Counted from the first letter of the stretch, positions 35,514 to 47,758 are shown. The stretch is 64,000 bases of DNA from Agriotes lineatus (GCA_940337035.1 OW679195.1:179772015-179836014), one strand, 5' to 3'. Notes: generated by a model not told the origin, from the sequence alone. Program-made: numbers and translations.

Positions 35514-36446
35514 ACACCTGTTACATAAGTTTTGGGAAAAATTATCGAAAGATATTATTTAAATTTAAGAAACCTTTATTAAGTAAACATAACATAACAA
35601 TAATTAATGAATCTTAGACTTTAACACCTGGTTGATATATTGCTGCTAGGGGTCGTCTATCTTCAATAAGACGAAGTTTCTGTTTTACGTGTCGCATCAC
35701 CGTCTGGACGCTTTCTAAGTCTACTTCCATAATATTTTGAAAAAAATTTTGTCAGAAAATTTTGCTTTCTCTTTGTATTTTACATTACTAGGGGTGTCTT
35801 TAATATTATCTGTATAGAAACCTGCATTTGCAGGAAGCCTGGCTAAAGATAAAATATTTCCTGTCATCCATGACAATGATCCGGTTGTTGGAGAAATGAT
35901 GAGGTCTCAAAGCACGGCAACAACCAGGGATTCTGGCCAATTCTACGGCGGTATACTTGAGAAATGTTTTGTGTTTTCGGTATTTTAGGCCTCTTCTTGC
36001 GATGTATCGAGATATTGCAGCATTCAAAACTTGGAAACGACTGGAAAGCTTACGAGTGGACACCCCAATGACGTTTTTTGAACGCTCGGCTAGTCTATTG
36101 ACCTAAACTTCAGTTAACTTACGTGGACAGCCTGTTTTTGGCAGGTTTATACATGGAATTCCCTTTACACATTCCGGAAATGTACGATATATAGTACTTT
36201 TTGAAATATTTTACTCCCGAAAAATGTTTAGTACATTTCGTTTCAGCAGCTGTCCAACCACGTTGTAGACGGACTTTCGAATTTCTAATATATACGCCAT
36301 TTCTCAAGTGACAAATAAAATTGTAAAATATCAAACAAATTGACAAAACCTCTAGCAACATGTTTCTCCATAATTGACTAGATGTATTAGCGTTACTATG
36401 TAACAGAGGGCATTATAAGTTTTTCCCAAAACTTATTAACAAGTGT
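35514..36446 (-). mobile_element. Tc1/mariner-type element, 933 bp, with TA duplication
   Basis: Left ACACCTGTTA and right AACAAGTGT ends are mirror images, followed inward on both sides by the shared block ATAAGTTTTGGGAAAAA. A TA dinucleotide flanks each end (35512-35513 and 36447-36448). It carries a decayed transposase on the minus strand. Confidence 0.75.
35806..36361 (-). pseudogene. Tc1/mariner-like transposase remnant
   Basis: On the minus strand, 36361-36119 keeps traces of the DNA-binding half (KYFKKYYISYIS, AKNRLST). Then 36063-35806 is open for 85 codons with RKLSSRFQVLNAAISRYIAR (helix-turn-helix-like) and CRALRPHHFSNNRIIVMDDRKYF. The MDD matches the first catalytic Asp region of mariner-like proteins. 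The C-terminal catalytic half is missing or unreadable, so the copy is dead. Confidence 0.65.
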
Positions 36447-36749
36447 TAGTTACACCAACGATTATATGATTGTCGGAAAGTTAAGATAAGGTAAAAATAA
36501 AATAAATAAAAAAGTAAATGGGTTTAAGCTAGCTGAGTAATAATATCTGATTTGTACCAGTAAATCTTGTTTAACGAGATCACGATAAGTTAGACTTTAA
36601 AACCTTGAGAGGAAGCCCGTTATTTTATTTAGATCTTACAGCCAAAGATCAGCTGGGTGATTCATTTGTGTTTAATTGTCATTAAAGAGTCTTAGAATAT
36701 TAATGCTTCTTGAACGGGTTTATTATAGGAACATCATGTCATAAATCTA

Positions 36750-36935
36750 ACGGGTGTTTATAAACAGTCGTCATCCCAGTTGCTTTGAAAAAAAAATTTT
36801 TATGTCTTTGATTATTTCGTGCAACTCAATGAAACGTCGTTGAGTACTGTCATAGCGCATTTTTTCTCAATTTTAATAGACATACGTTTCTGAAGTCAAA
36901 ACTTACTGGGATGACGACTGTTTATGAACACCCGT
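36750..36935. mobile_element. 186-bp MITE with TA duplication
   Basis: Left ACGGGTGTTTATAAACAG, then TCGTCATCCCAG, is mirrored by the right end with one mismatch. TA flanks both ends (36748-36749 and 36936-36937). There is no coding capacity. The form fits a Tc1/mariner-derived MITE. Confidence 0.85.
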
Positions 36936-36937
36936 TA

Positions 36938-37847
36938 AATTTAAAATCTCGACCTTCTTCACAACAGTATAATATACAATGTTATAAAAATCTAATGTGG
37001 TATCTAATGGAAAAAAAACTAGATAATGTTTTTATATAGTTAGGAACGTAGAAATAATATTTTAACTATAAAAAGTTGCATTAAGAAAGTTACCACACAA
37101 TCTTTTCCAAATAAAGGATCGTCGAGATCTAACCAGGCGTTGATGATGTTACCAGGGTAGTTTTTGTGAAGACTATGAATAGCAAGTGTGCGACAGCGAA
37201 AACGCTATAAGGGTGAGGTTCAAAGATACTACAAGGACATATATGGATTTTAGTTTATGAATAAATGCTAGTTGTATATTTAATAAATAATACCGCTGCT
37301 GTTATACATTTCGAATAAGCCAAGGAAAAACAAATTTTGAATTCATTTAGAAAAATAAAATAAAACAACAACCACAAGCCCACTTTATGGTTCAGAAAAT
37401 TTCGCTCTGACTAAAGATAAGCAGTGAATTCCAACAACAAAATGACATTTTCGAACTGCTATAGAATGTCTCTATAACGACTAACCACGGCATAAGAAGA
37501 CAATTAAATATACTACATATTGTCAATCCCTGAACGCTATACGATGTAATCACGACAAGTTCCAACAATACCAAATTTAATCCAGTTATTATAAGCTTAG
37601 CAGAGAGCAATGCATTTTGCACTAGCTTAGTTCCGAAAGAGGGACTGGATTTATGATAATCTTATAATACTCTAATGCTAGGCGTCACCGACTTTAATAT
37701 ATATTCAATAGTTGTAGACCGAACGTTGGAAGGTCCCAGATATTATGGAATTTAACTTATATATTGAAAGACAGATCTCAAATTATCTTCACTGGACGAT
37801 GTGTCATTGATAAGCACATGTATCTATTGGTTTGGTTTATACAAGAA
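36938..37847. other. No gene recognised
   Basis: AT-rich sequence. A minus-strand frame at 37392-37622 matches nothing I know. Confidence 0.4.
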
Positions 37848-38470
37848 TGTGTTGGGATCAGTAGAACACTTTATTGTTATCTATTAGACACATGTACGCA
37901 ATGTTATTCTATAAATAAACAATAGGTTTGATGGAACGACTATTCAACACTATAATATATAAGCCAATAATATTGCAGATATTTGCTTTTTTCAACCAAT
38001 AAGAACAGTATATCACTGAATATTGGGTACTGTAGTGTATACACATACATGCACGTATACATGCAGCCTTAATAATTATTACTTAGTTACATAAATATAA
38101 ATAAACAGTTTTGGATTTTACTTCATCACATCAAGACATGTGTTTTATTCCTAAATTTAATGTAGATATAACGAAGTTCTTCTTGCCGTTATAATTTGGT
38201 GACCCCGACGTCAAACAACTAGACAACCATCTGAAGAACTCCCCCGTTTTGGATCCAACACAAGCCGCAAGCAACAGCCGATCTGAAGCGTCACAAGCAG
38301 CAGCCGACCTGAATCGTCACAAGCAGCCCCAGAGACATCTCATTCAAGCAGCCCCAGACACATCCTACTTGAAGCCACGTCAAAGAGACAGCAACCAGCT
38401 ATACCTGGTCTACCTTTGACCCCCTTCCTTCAGGATATCCTGGAACATGCGACCGACCTGTCACTGTCAT
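37848..38470 (+). mobile_element. LTR-retrotransposon 5' end: probable LTR, primer-binding site and leader
   Basis: TGGTGACCCCGACGTCA begins at 38197 and looks like a tRNA primer-binding site of the kind seen in many insect LTR elements. The upstream stretch has TATATAA and AATAAA words expected of an LTR, and it may start at TGTTGGGATCAG (about 37850). Downstream is a GC-richer leader with a repeated CCGAYCTGAAKCGTCACAAG unit (two copies near 38280-38325). No gag is recognised. The class (Bel/Pao or Gypsy) is unresolved. Confidence 0.5.
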
Positions 38471-38832
38471 GCAAAAGCTAAGTCCACATGTATCGGACCA
38501 CGGGCGTTGCAGGAAAATGTTCTAAAAAATCCGAAAGATCAATTTTAGCAGTTTTAAGATTACATAGTTATTGCACTTTCATGCGTTGCGATATGCAGCG
38601 CGAACGAAGCTGCCTTGAAATGTCACTTTTGACAATTGTCAATTGAAGAAAACCTATCACTTGCAGTCTGTGGAATTATGTGCAGGGAAATTCGGTGAAT
38701 ACAATGACAGGAGAACCGCACAGAAGGTCTCGCGGGGGTGCCAGAAATAACCGATGAATATTTATTTGACGGTAACTCGGCTGATTTTAATTGTAAGTGA
38801 CATTTATAGTTAATAAATGGTAACACTTACGC

Positions 38833-39092
38833 CCGTATGCATAGTCGTTCGCCAGCGGCTCGCCTCCGACTCGCCGGAGTTTCGTTATGAATAGTATGTT
38901 GGCGGCACTGTACGTCTATGTCAAATTCGAGGTTAGTAGGTTAGATTTTGTGTGAGTTTCTGTCAAAACTGACGGAAAACCTAACCTGATAACCTCGAAT
39001 TTGACATAGACGTACAGTGCCGCCGACATACTATTCATAACGAAACTCTGGCGAGTCGCCGGCGAGCCGCTGGTGAACGACTATGCATACGG
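38833..39092. mobile_element. 260-bp near-perfect palindrome
   Basis: CCGTATGCATAGTCGTTC at the left edge is mirrored by GAACGACTATGCATACGG at the right edge. The arms are about 115 bp with only a handful of mismatches. They contain GGCGGCACTGTACGTCTATG and the module GTCAAATTCGAGGTTA that also occurs at 7.6 and 19.3 kb. The high arm identity suggests a young foldback element. No TSD is obvious. Confidence 0.85.
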
Positions 39093-39526
39093 ATGTTAGC
39101 TTTCAATGGGTTGACTGGAGGTGTTCGCTGCGGCAGAGGATATCCGGGTCAGATCCAGCAGATGGCTTCGCAGTTCCCAGGAAGGGTGCTGGTAGCGCGA
39201 TAGTCCCAGGTTCCAGACCGGATTGTAGTCACAGAAGTTGACAGCACGGCTATGCAGGACTCCAGCCGGTGACAGTTGTATTGCTTGCAGGTATTTCAGG
39301 GTGTCAAATTTTAAATTTGTAATGTGTGATAACACTTAGCTTTTGGATTGTCTCCAGGAAGTTGCAGTGTGCAGGCTGGAGTAAACGGCTTCTAAAACTG
39401 GGTTGTAGCTGAGGTAGTTGACACAGGAGCCGGTTGCTTCAGAAGAGGGGAGGTATGATGTTCATCACACGTTCGAGGGTCACCATTATAGCGTTTTGGG
39501 GCCTTTGGGGGCTGCTTCTCGTTATA
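39093..39526. other. No gene recognised
   Basis: A GC-richer stretch between two foldbacks. A minus-strand frame at 39096-39335 matches no family I know. Confidence 0.4.
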
Positions 39527-40270
39527 CAGTGTGTCCCCGGATAGGTGACACCACTCTTGTGAAAGGTAAAAAATTCTCGATTTAAATTTTCATTTTTTGA
39601 GGTTCAGCCCTGCTTGGTTAAGGGCGAATTTCTAACATAATTTCAGTTTTGAAAAATCAAGTATGCCTTGGAAATTTTCAAAAAACCTATTTTCCTGTAG
39701 GGTAAAGTGCCTTTTATGTGGCAAATGCGACAAAAAGTTATTAAGAAAAGTTGTTTAGAATCAACATTTAAGTCCCTATTCCAAATTTCAAAATCCTCGG
39801 CCAACTTTGATCTCTCACATTTTATTTTATGTTTATTACTCAAATCAAAGAATTTTATTTTTAACAAAGTTTTTTTATTATGAAATAAAAAACTTTGTTA
39901 AAAGTATTTGTTTTTACAGTAAAAATCTTTGTTAAAAGTAAAATTCTTTGATTTGGGACCTACACATAAAAGAAATTGTGCGAGATCAAAGTTGGCCGAG
40001 GATTTTGAAATTTGGCATAGAGGCCTAGATATTGATTCTAAAGAACTTTTATTAATAACTTTTTGTGGTATCTGCCACATAAAAGGCACTTTACCTTACA
40101 GAAAAATAGGTTTTTTTGATAATTTCCAAGGCATACTTGATTTTTTTAAACTGAAATTATGTTAGTAACTCGCTTTTAACCAAGCAGGTCTGAACCCAAA
40201 AAAATTAAAATTTAAATCGAAAATTTTTTACCTTTCACAAGAGTCGTTTCACCTATCCGGGGACACACTG
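39527..40270. mobile_element. 744-bp foldback element with TA duplication
   Basis: Left CAGTGTGTCCCCGGATAGGT is mirrored by ACCTATCCGGGGACACACTG on the right. TA lies outside each end (39525-39526 and 40271-40272). The arms run almost to the centre (about 39880-39900) with moderate divergence; shared blocks include GTTGGCCGAGGATTTTGAAA. No transposase is present. The mirror open frames at 39643-39867 (-) and 39929-40165 (+) are the same arm sequence read from both sides, not separate genes. Confidence 0.85.
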
Positions 40271-40272
40271 TA

Positions 40273-41639
40273 TAATTACGCTTAATTATACTTGGAATAA
40301 AACGCACGTGTTTTTTCATGAACCAAATATAATAAACTCAATAAACTTTTTTTTTAGGATCGTTGCCTATACAATATGTCTCTGGCAACTATGATCCGTA
40401 ACAGTACCATGCAAAATATCCTAAAAACAATGTACCTACTCAAAAACTAAGCAGCCTTGTTGCGAAATATCGCTTAACAACAATGTTCTGCCTTAGTGAT
40501 GTCGCTGTTACGTAAAAATAAACATCAACAAACTGTGTAAACAAAGGTTGACTTGCGTTAAAAATTTTAAAATGTTGGGTTTACGAAGTATTCCGCTGAA
40601 TTTAATTGAGAATAAATAATTATACTAATTGTTGGATTATTTTTAATTAAGTTAGTCGTTATGTATTAATATTGTTAAATAGTCGTCCCAAATACCACTC
40701 CAAGTGGATACATATTTTTAAAATAGTTTGGCATTTCCATAGAAATTATTGCAAATTTCACTCCTTCGGCTCGTGACATTTTTGATATGATTTTGTTTCG
40801 TGAAATTTAAACGCAATAATTTACATGGAAACGGCAAAATATTTGTTAAAAATATATCCACTACTTGTGGATTGATTATGCTATACTTATGTACCAAGCC
40901 AATCATCGTTGTGTGGTCACACTATGTTTATAACAAGATTACTGCGGTATTCCGTTGATCAATACATATGGTATAAGGGTTATGCTGTAAAAATTCTACA
41001 AAGCAATTTGAAATATGACATCGCAGTTAAAATAAATTAAGTAATTTTACTTATCTGTAAGGTCGGGCAAACGACCGCGACTCGCAGTTTCCACACATGT
41101 CCAACTGAGTTTGGTTCACCCCTCCTGAGCTCCACAAGAGAAAATGCGGCACCGAAGATCACTTATGACTGACCACATCTAGAAATTCGAAAAGGGATGA
41201 ACATTTCAAGCATCCAAAACGATATGACAGATTTAGAACTATCACAGAAAACTCTACGTAAAACAATTTACTATTCAAATCTTAAGGTACGTAGTTGAAA
41301 AGATCTCAAATAACAAGCTTTCAATTAACAGCCCCAAATTAACAGCCCTAAAATACGTTGTTATTTTCCTAGTCTAAACTTTCTCTTACTTTAGTTAGAT
41401 AACGACTGTTAGTTCTGCTCCCTATGGAGGTCCACATAGTATGATCTGTATAAGACGTGTAACTTCCTGTAAATTCCTATTTGCGCGCTAACCCAAAATA
41501 TTTCGATTAACATATATACCCCAACATTATTGAGATCATTGGGAAGAAGTAATATCAAACATCTTCATATTTCCTTTCGGGTTGAATCCCAAATCGATTT
41601 CTATTTTACAGATGTAAGATTGTTTTTAAAAATTTTATT
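40273..41639. other. No gene recognised
   Basis: AT-rich sequence. A possible imperfect inverted pair near 40690-40740 and 40850-40900 (around CCACTCCAAGTGGATACAT) suggests one more degraded MITE, but its ends are unclear. Confidence 0.4.
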
Positions 41640-43531
41640 TAACTGGTTAATGGCGCATCAGCAGCTAGGCTATTAGCGCCCTATAAAGATAGGGTTACAA
41701 TAAATTATATAATTTACATTCCAACATAAATCTGATAATTTTACGTTTACTTACATAGTCATTCTTCAACACTTCACTTAGATTATTTTGTAACTGATGA
41801 CGATTTCTACATTCTGAATATAGATGACAATCTAAGATGATGTGTGCTATTGTGAGCTGAACATTACACGTTTCACATACTGGAGGGTTTTCTCGATTTA
41901 AAAAATAGCTGTGAGTAAGGTTGGTGTGACCAATTCTTATTCTATTCAGTAAAGTACTGGATTTTCGATTTAGGACTGTTGCAGAGATCCAATTCGTTAT
42001 GTTATCTTTAATATTACGGAGTTTATTGTTGATAATTTTTTTTTTTAATAACAGCTTTTACAAAGTGTTTAGCATCATAACTTGTAATACTGTTGTATTG
42101 TGTTGTATAATCGAATACAGCTTCTTTGGCCAATAAGTCAACTCGTACATTTTCAGAAATACCTATATGTGCCGGTATCCAAATGATACATACATATTTG
42201 GCTGAATTTAATATTTCCTGGTGGCACTCTTGGATTTCTATGACCAAAGGATTACTGGTAAAAAGTTCCTTGACTGCTTGAATAGCACTGTATGAATCAC
42301 ACATGATCAGGAATTTAGTGAATTCAGATGCCTTGATGTATTTCATTGCCTCCAGAATGCCGTATAATTCACCGGTAAAGATGCTGGATTCAGCGTTAAG
42401 TTTAAATTTGTAACCACCACTGTTCGTTAGTATAGCAGCCCCTACTCCGTCTTCTGATTTTGAAGCATCAGTATAAATTTTAATGGACTCTGGGTAATTA
42501 TCAAGAATTTCATATAATTTTAGTTTCTAGATTAGTGGAAAGGTAGTACCTTTAGGATATCTGTGTAGGGAAAGGTTTGTGGAGATTGGATATAGGCACC
42601 AAGGAGGAGATATAGATTTGGGTTGGAGTAATTGATCAAAAAAGGAAAGACCCAGATTTTGAATAATAATTGTATTAAGTCGGTGGTAGAAAGGTAGAAA
42701 GTATGTTTTTCTATCAAATAATGGGGAAAATCGATTGGAAAAAATATATCCATTAACAGGGTTGGAAGAATTGCTTCTTACTGTAATCGAGTAACAGAGA
42801 GACTGTTGGGTTCTTCTGAGATTTAAGGGTAATTCACATGTTAGGTTTTGTAAACTAATTATGGGGCTGGTGCAGTACGCTCCAGTGGCAAGACGAAGGG
42901 CAGATGCTTGAATCGAGTTGAGGAGATTTAATGTAGATTTACATGCTGATGCGTAAGCTAAAGATCCATATTCTATTTTAGAACGGACAAGTGCTCTGTA
43001 TGTTCGCATTATAGTTATTTGGTCGGTGCCCCAGTTCCGGTTAGCCAGAATTTTCAAAATATTCAGTCATCGAATACAATCTGATTTAACAGCAATAATA
43101 TGCTGTATCCACGTTAATTTTTTATCAAATATCATACCGAGAATTTTCATAAAATTTTCAAAAATTATTAGTTGATCTCCCATTTTTAAAGTTGGAATGT
43201 GTACGGTATGTTTTCTTGAAAAAACTGTACCTGTAGTCTTCGTTGAAGAAAATTTAAACCCAGACAAACGAGCCCAATTAGTAAGTTGGTCCAAGGTTAC
43301 TTGCAAATTTTCTTGAGTACTATGGATATTTTTTCCTTTGCAGTATAGGATAACATCATCTGCATACAAAATTGCTTTACTAGGGAGAGCCACTGATTGT
43401 TTACGATCAATTATCGTTTCCATGCATAACGAAGGCAAGGAAATTGACCGGTTGGGTAAATGTTTCTCACGTACCATTATACAGTTATCGGAAGAACACG
43501 ATGTTAAGAAAAGAAGTGAATAATGTGTCAC
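41640..43531 (-). pseudogene. LINE with RNase H domain (R1/I-like), 5'-truncated
   Basis: Read from 43531 downward, the RT motif C is ILYADDVILY, followed by KTTGTVFSR and a thumb region. TGA at about 43064 and TAG at about 42526 interrupt the same frame. RNase H follows with its acidic residues in place: IYTDASKSEDG, then TGELYGILEAM, then IMCDSYSAIQA, then WIPAHIGI. A run of A near 42045 causes a frameshift. The tail RIGHTNLTHSYFLNR and the CETCNVQLTIAHIILDC knuckle then lead to the stop at 41695. RT with RNase H and a CCHC-like tail fits the R1/I group. The RT fingers, endonuclease and ORF1 are absent. Confidence 0.82.
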
Positions 43532-45162
43532 GCACTAACTAAAAGAGAGCGACTCGAGAGGTCCACCTTTCTATACGTTCTACAGTGCTATTACTGCATC
43601 GTTGGTTGTACCGCAGACATAGTCAATTATCGATTAATTTTCTTTAAACCATAAATGTCAAACATGACACATCGCCTAACTTAAGTGTACGCTAAAACTT
43701 CAGAGAACTTTTAAGCTCCTTACACTCCTTTGTCTTAATCGAACCAGACGATTACGGATATCGTATTGCGGAAATGTAAACAAAAAGCTGTAAAATTATC
43801 AAAATATTTCAATAGGTCTACTAAATTGCCATCATTACGTAACAATATATGAATTAGACAGGTTGTTCCTAAAATATGTCGACAAACAACTAAGAAGCAG
43901 TCACCCAAATTTCTCTTTCTTTTAAAGTAAAATTAACTGTTATCGGCATTGCCCATAAAAAGTTACTGTCTGATGTGTGTCCTGACACCCAAGTCTCATC
44001 TACCAGCAGTTCACCGATAATAACCAGTATCATCTCAAAAAACGATTTATACCTGTATGAAGTGTAATTTCTAATATCATCGGATTTGATCCCAGCGTTC
44101 TATTGTTATAAGTAAAATTAATGTTTTAAAAAGAATATTGAAGTATAATACTGACGTAACGAAATGCATTTAGACACACAGGTAAGTTGAGTTACGTTGC
44201 CGTATTTTGGGTCCAGGAATCTGTGGTTAAGCTATGTACGCATATTTTAATGGCATCCTGTATAATAAATGGGAAAACAAGATCTTGCAAGAGATAGAAG
44301 GAGCTGGTAAGTGGCAAGTTGCTTTGGGGAAATAATATTCTAGAGAAGAAAATATCGCTCATAAGAAGCAACTGCACTCTGTGTTGCCCATTCTTGAAAG
44401 TTAAGAGTTCTGAAAAGCTGGTACTCAGGTTGTTTTACATCTGCAGGAGAACAAAAATATGTACTTGATAATCTGGGCTATTCTATTACATGTAGAACAG
44501 ATTTACCAGTTGTCGGAAATTTATTTTAGAATGCTTTCATCAAGCACGCCATTTACTTAGAGAAAGCAGTGGCGACTATTTATAAAGTTGTAAACCTCCC
44601 TAGTAATTTTAACGAGCTGCAAATATTTGAAAATCGATGAAAAATGGCAACTATGGAATGTTTCGAAGCACCATCGAGCGGAGCGTCGGCAAATAATAAG
44701 GATCTTGTTAACATACAACTCTGGAATATCCTGGCTGCGTACCGAACTAGGTCGAAGTTTTGATGCCGGCGTATAACAGCGAAACTTAATTCAGCGCTAA
44801 AGCGTTCTTCAAAGCCAAGTCGTTCGAAGCTGGTAACATGCCATAGCTATCCGTGATCGTTAGTTAACTCGAGCAATTGCAAGGGCCTGTCTCTTTTGTA
44901 CCATTTCAATTATGACGTAATTGCGGCCGCCACAACATTTGAATATGCAAATGCGAGCGCACACCGCCGACGAGCTCTTTTTTATTCAAATTGCTTACAA
45001 ACGTTTATTTTGCTCATCTCAACAACCGGCAAGGCCTATTTGCTTTTGCTCCTTTATAATTTTAATTTCATTGTTACGCTGTTTGAATTTCAATTCTAAT
45101 TTCGCCTCCGATCCTGAAAAGTCGAACTGCCTACTTAGAAAATCAAACCATATTGCTCACTT
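43532..45162. other. No gene recognised
   Basis: No coding or clear repeat element was recognised. CAGTGGCGACTAT near 44570 resembles a hAT terminus but has no partner. Confidence 0.4.
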
Positions 45163-45362
45163 TCAGAGCTGGGCAAATTACTTTTAAAAAGTAATTAAAT
45201 ACTAATTACCAATTACCGCTCAACGTAGTAATTTAATTACCAGAGATTCAATTACTTACAGGAAATAGTAATTTAACTATCAATTACTTACTAATTGTAA
45301 TTGTACAACATCAATTACTTTTTCAATTACTTTCAATAAAAATTATTGTCATATAGTTGTAT
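45163..45362 (+). repeat. GTAATT-rich dispersed repeat, copy 2
   Basis: It starts CAGAGCTGGGCAAATTAC and is then dense in GTAATT and its complement. It aligns along its length with 6888-7075. Confidence 0.65.
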
Positions 45363-45383
45363 TTAGTAGAATTTTCTTGCAAG

Positions 45384-45757
45384 TTGCAACACTCTAAGAA
45401 TGCTAGCAAATGCTCCATGGTATGTCAGCAACTTGACATTGCATACTGACCTTGGCATAGCAACAGTCGAAGAAGAGAGAACAACAAGAAGTAACAACCA
45501 CTACCTACGACTACAAGCCCACCCAAATACCCTCGCGTTGAACCTGCAGCAGGACCCACCTCCAAGGAGACTAAAAAAGAAGAAATGGCCCAGTGATCTG
45601 AAAGGAGGATAGCTCTAACGAAACGGGATAACATCGCTGGATGGATTCCCCCTCACGTCATTAATGTCATCACATTAACTCATAGAACACATTGAATTTA
45701 TAATTAGTTCTGATTGTTAATTTGCTATTAAACCAATAAAAAAAAAAAAAAAAAAAC
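45384..45757 (+). mobile_element. Jockey-type LINE, severely 5'-truncated 3' end
   Basis: The 70-codon frame at 45400-45612 matches, position for position, the C-terminal tail of the Jockey RT at 26.8-28.2 kb: APWYVSN against AQWFVPN, LGIATVEEE against LQIPTVKEE, then an RRLKK-type end. It is followed by about 120 bp of 3' UTR and a run of about 19 A ending near 45756. It is a related but distinct Jockey subfamily, truncated to its last 370 bp or so. Confidence 0.85.
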
Positions 45758-45844
45758 TATCATTAGTGTCGTGTCGATTCGTAATCGTTATCTAAAAATG
45801 CTTAATTTTTATGTTTGGTTAACTATCTGTATATATAATAGACC

Positions 45845-45871
45845 TGTCTGTCCGTCCGTCCGTCCGTCCGG
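45845..45871. repeat. (GTCC)n microsatellite
   Basis: GTCTGTCC followed by several GTCC units. It sits in a stretch (about 45770-46140) that resembles a dispersed non-coding repeat, whose ends I cannot place. Confidence 0.85.
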
Positions 45872-46319
45872 GACGCTGTTTCAGCAGCCAAACCGTAAGA
45901 GATAGAGAAAAAATTTATGAAAGTTATATGTTTGGAATGGCCATGTCAGGTGAGGAACCGAATTTCAGTCTCTAACACTAATTATTATCTTAATTATCCT
46001 AATCCTAACTTTTTAGGTTAGATTCTAGGCAAATTTTATCAAGGCGAATGCGACTGGTAGTTTGCTACCAACAATGACGTCATATACGTACGTGTGGTGA
46101 ATAAACGTTCTATTTGCAAAACGGTCTTTTTTGTTTTTTTAAATGAGACATTTGTCTCACTGGACTGCTAGTAGTAACCTAATACTTTATCACTCTTGAA
46201 GGTTTTTTGACAATTAAATCTTCTATCTACATACACCGTTCACCAAAACCAAAAGTTTTTAGTTTGTTTTGATGTAAGATGTAAGTAAATAAATAAATTC
46301 AAGGATAACAATTATACAG

Positions 46320-46342
46320 GGTGTCCCAAAAAATGGGACACC
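46320..46342. repeat. Perfect hairpin next to a TACAGGGTGTCCC terminus
   Basis: GGTGTCCCA and TGGGACACC flank a short A loop. The preceding TACAGGGTG resembles the start of a Tc1/mariner-type MITE. A mirrored ACACCCTGTA occurs at about 57740, too far away to be its partner. Confidence 0.65.
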
Positions 46343-47758
46343 GATTTGGCATAGATTCCTTAGGTTATAATAAACCGATTAAACCTAATATACTTTAGTA
46401 CAAAGTCCTTTCAGTAAGAAGGTATAGGGACTTGGAAGTTCAAATCTATATATTTTTTTATATTAGTTTCCACATAAGTTATCACTAAAGTCGAGCTTTT
46501 TATCACGATTGTGTATTTAGTTGCCAAGGCCCGAAGGACCATAGCAAATAAACCACACAAGGATTGAAATGGAACTTCCAGTGCCCAGGGGTACATTGTT
46601 TTTTTAAATCGAGGAATCGAGAAGTTACAACATTTTAACCAACTTGTATAGGTTACGTTGACGTCGGTTGACGTTTACTTACCGCCCAGCCGCCTACAAA
46701 AAGTTGAAAAACAATGGATTACTTCACTGCACATTTCTCGTATTTTATTTGACGATTTCGACGTTCTTCACTGCCAATTAAAAAAAAAATTTCGAATATG
46801 AAGAAATGTCGAATTTAATTTTGGCTAGATTTTGTAATGATATTAGAAAAATAGCACGCTGAATATGTTATAAAAATGATTTTTCCATGTTCGTGATAAA
46901 TTAATCCACTCCATTTGCATCACTCGCTCGTAAATGAAACGTTGAAAAACATTCACTTTTCTTAGCTTGTAGAACAATCTATTATTAAATAAGCTTAACA
47001 TGAGGCTGAGTGACGAAAATATGTAACTTACCTAAGTATACAGGGTGGAGCATTGGATTTCCTAAGCGTTTGACAGCAAATTTCTATTTAGATTTTGTAG
47101 AAGAACGATCCAATTGGCGCAACTTGAGCATTTTTTGTTGGCTCTGTTTGAAAATACTTTCTTTACCCCTTTAAACGAAAGTGATATTTTCTGTAGCCTG
47201 TTAGGGGTATAGGGAAAATATACGTTTGGGTGCTTGGTTGGTTTCCAATTGCAGTGGGAGGGAATATAATACATTGACTGCCGTTGCCATTAGAGACGGG
47301 AGACAATGTTATTATTATTAATAATAAATCAACTAGCCTCCTGGTTTTCATATTTAATTATTTTTGAATGCAGCTGATTACAAGAGATAGTCTCATCGAA
47401 AAATGTAAAAGTGTTGTAAGTATAACTCTGGACTAAAACGTCATTTCATCCCTTGCATGATTACAATAAATTGATTAGGTACTGTTCTCGCAAACTCTGA
47501 AGAACTAAACTACATCTGCGGGAGGGAATGATACATTTTCCTCCCTAGTAATACAAATAAGTTATTATAAATGTATTAGGTAACTTCTGAAATTTTAAAA
47601 CAAAATATTAATTTGGTGTTGATAAGAGACCGTTGAAAGTTGACAGTTGACAGATAAACCTAGTTGAAAACGGCTGATTGAAATAAGAATTCGTACTTTA
47701 GATACAAAAACAAAAGACATTTGCTCAAGCACGTAACAATGAAGTGACCTTTATACTA
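46343..47758. other. No gene recognised
   Basis: AT-rich. Another TATACAGGGTGGA terminus-like word occurs at about 47038, without a visible partner. Minus-strand frames at 46411-46596 and 47062-47351 match nothing I know. Confidence 0.4.

Noticed and set aside
39643..40165. Two similar small proteins on opposite strands
   Set aside because: They are the two arms of one foldback element read from each side, with no family match.
46411..46596. Minus-strand frame next to the TACAGGGTG terminus as a MITE-encoded protein
   Set aside because: No transposase motif, no paired terminus and no supporting start context.
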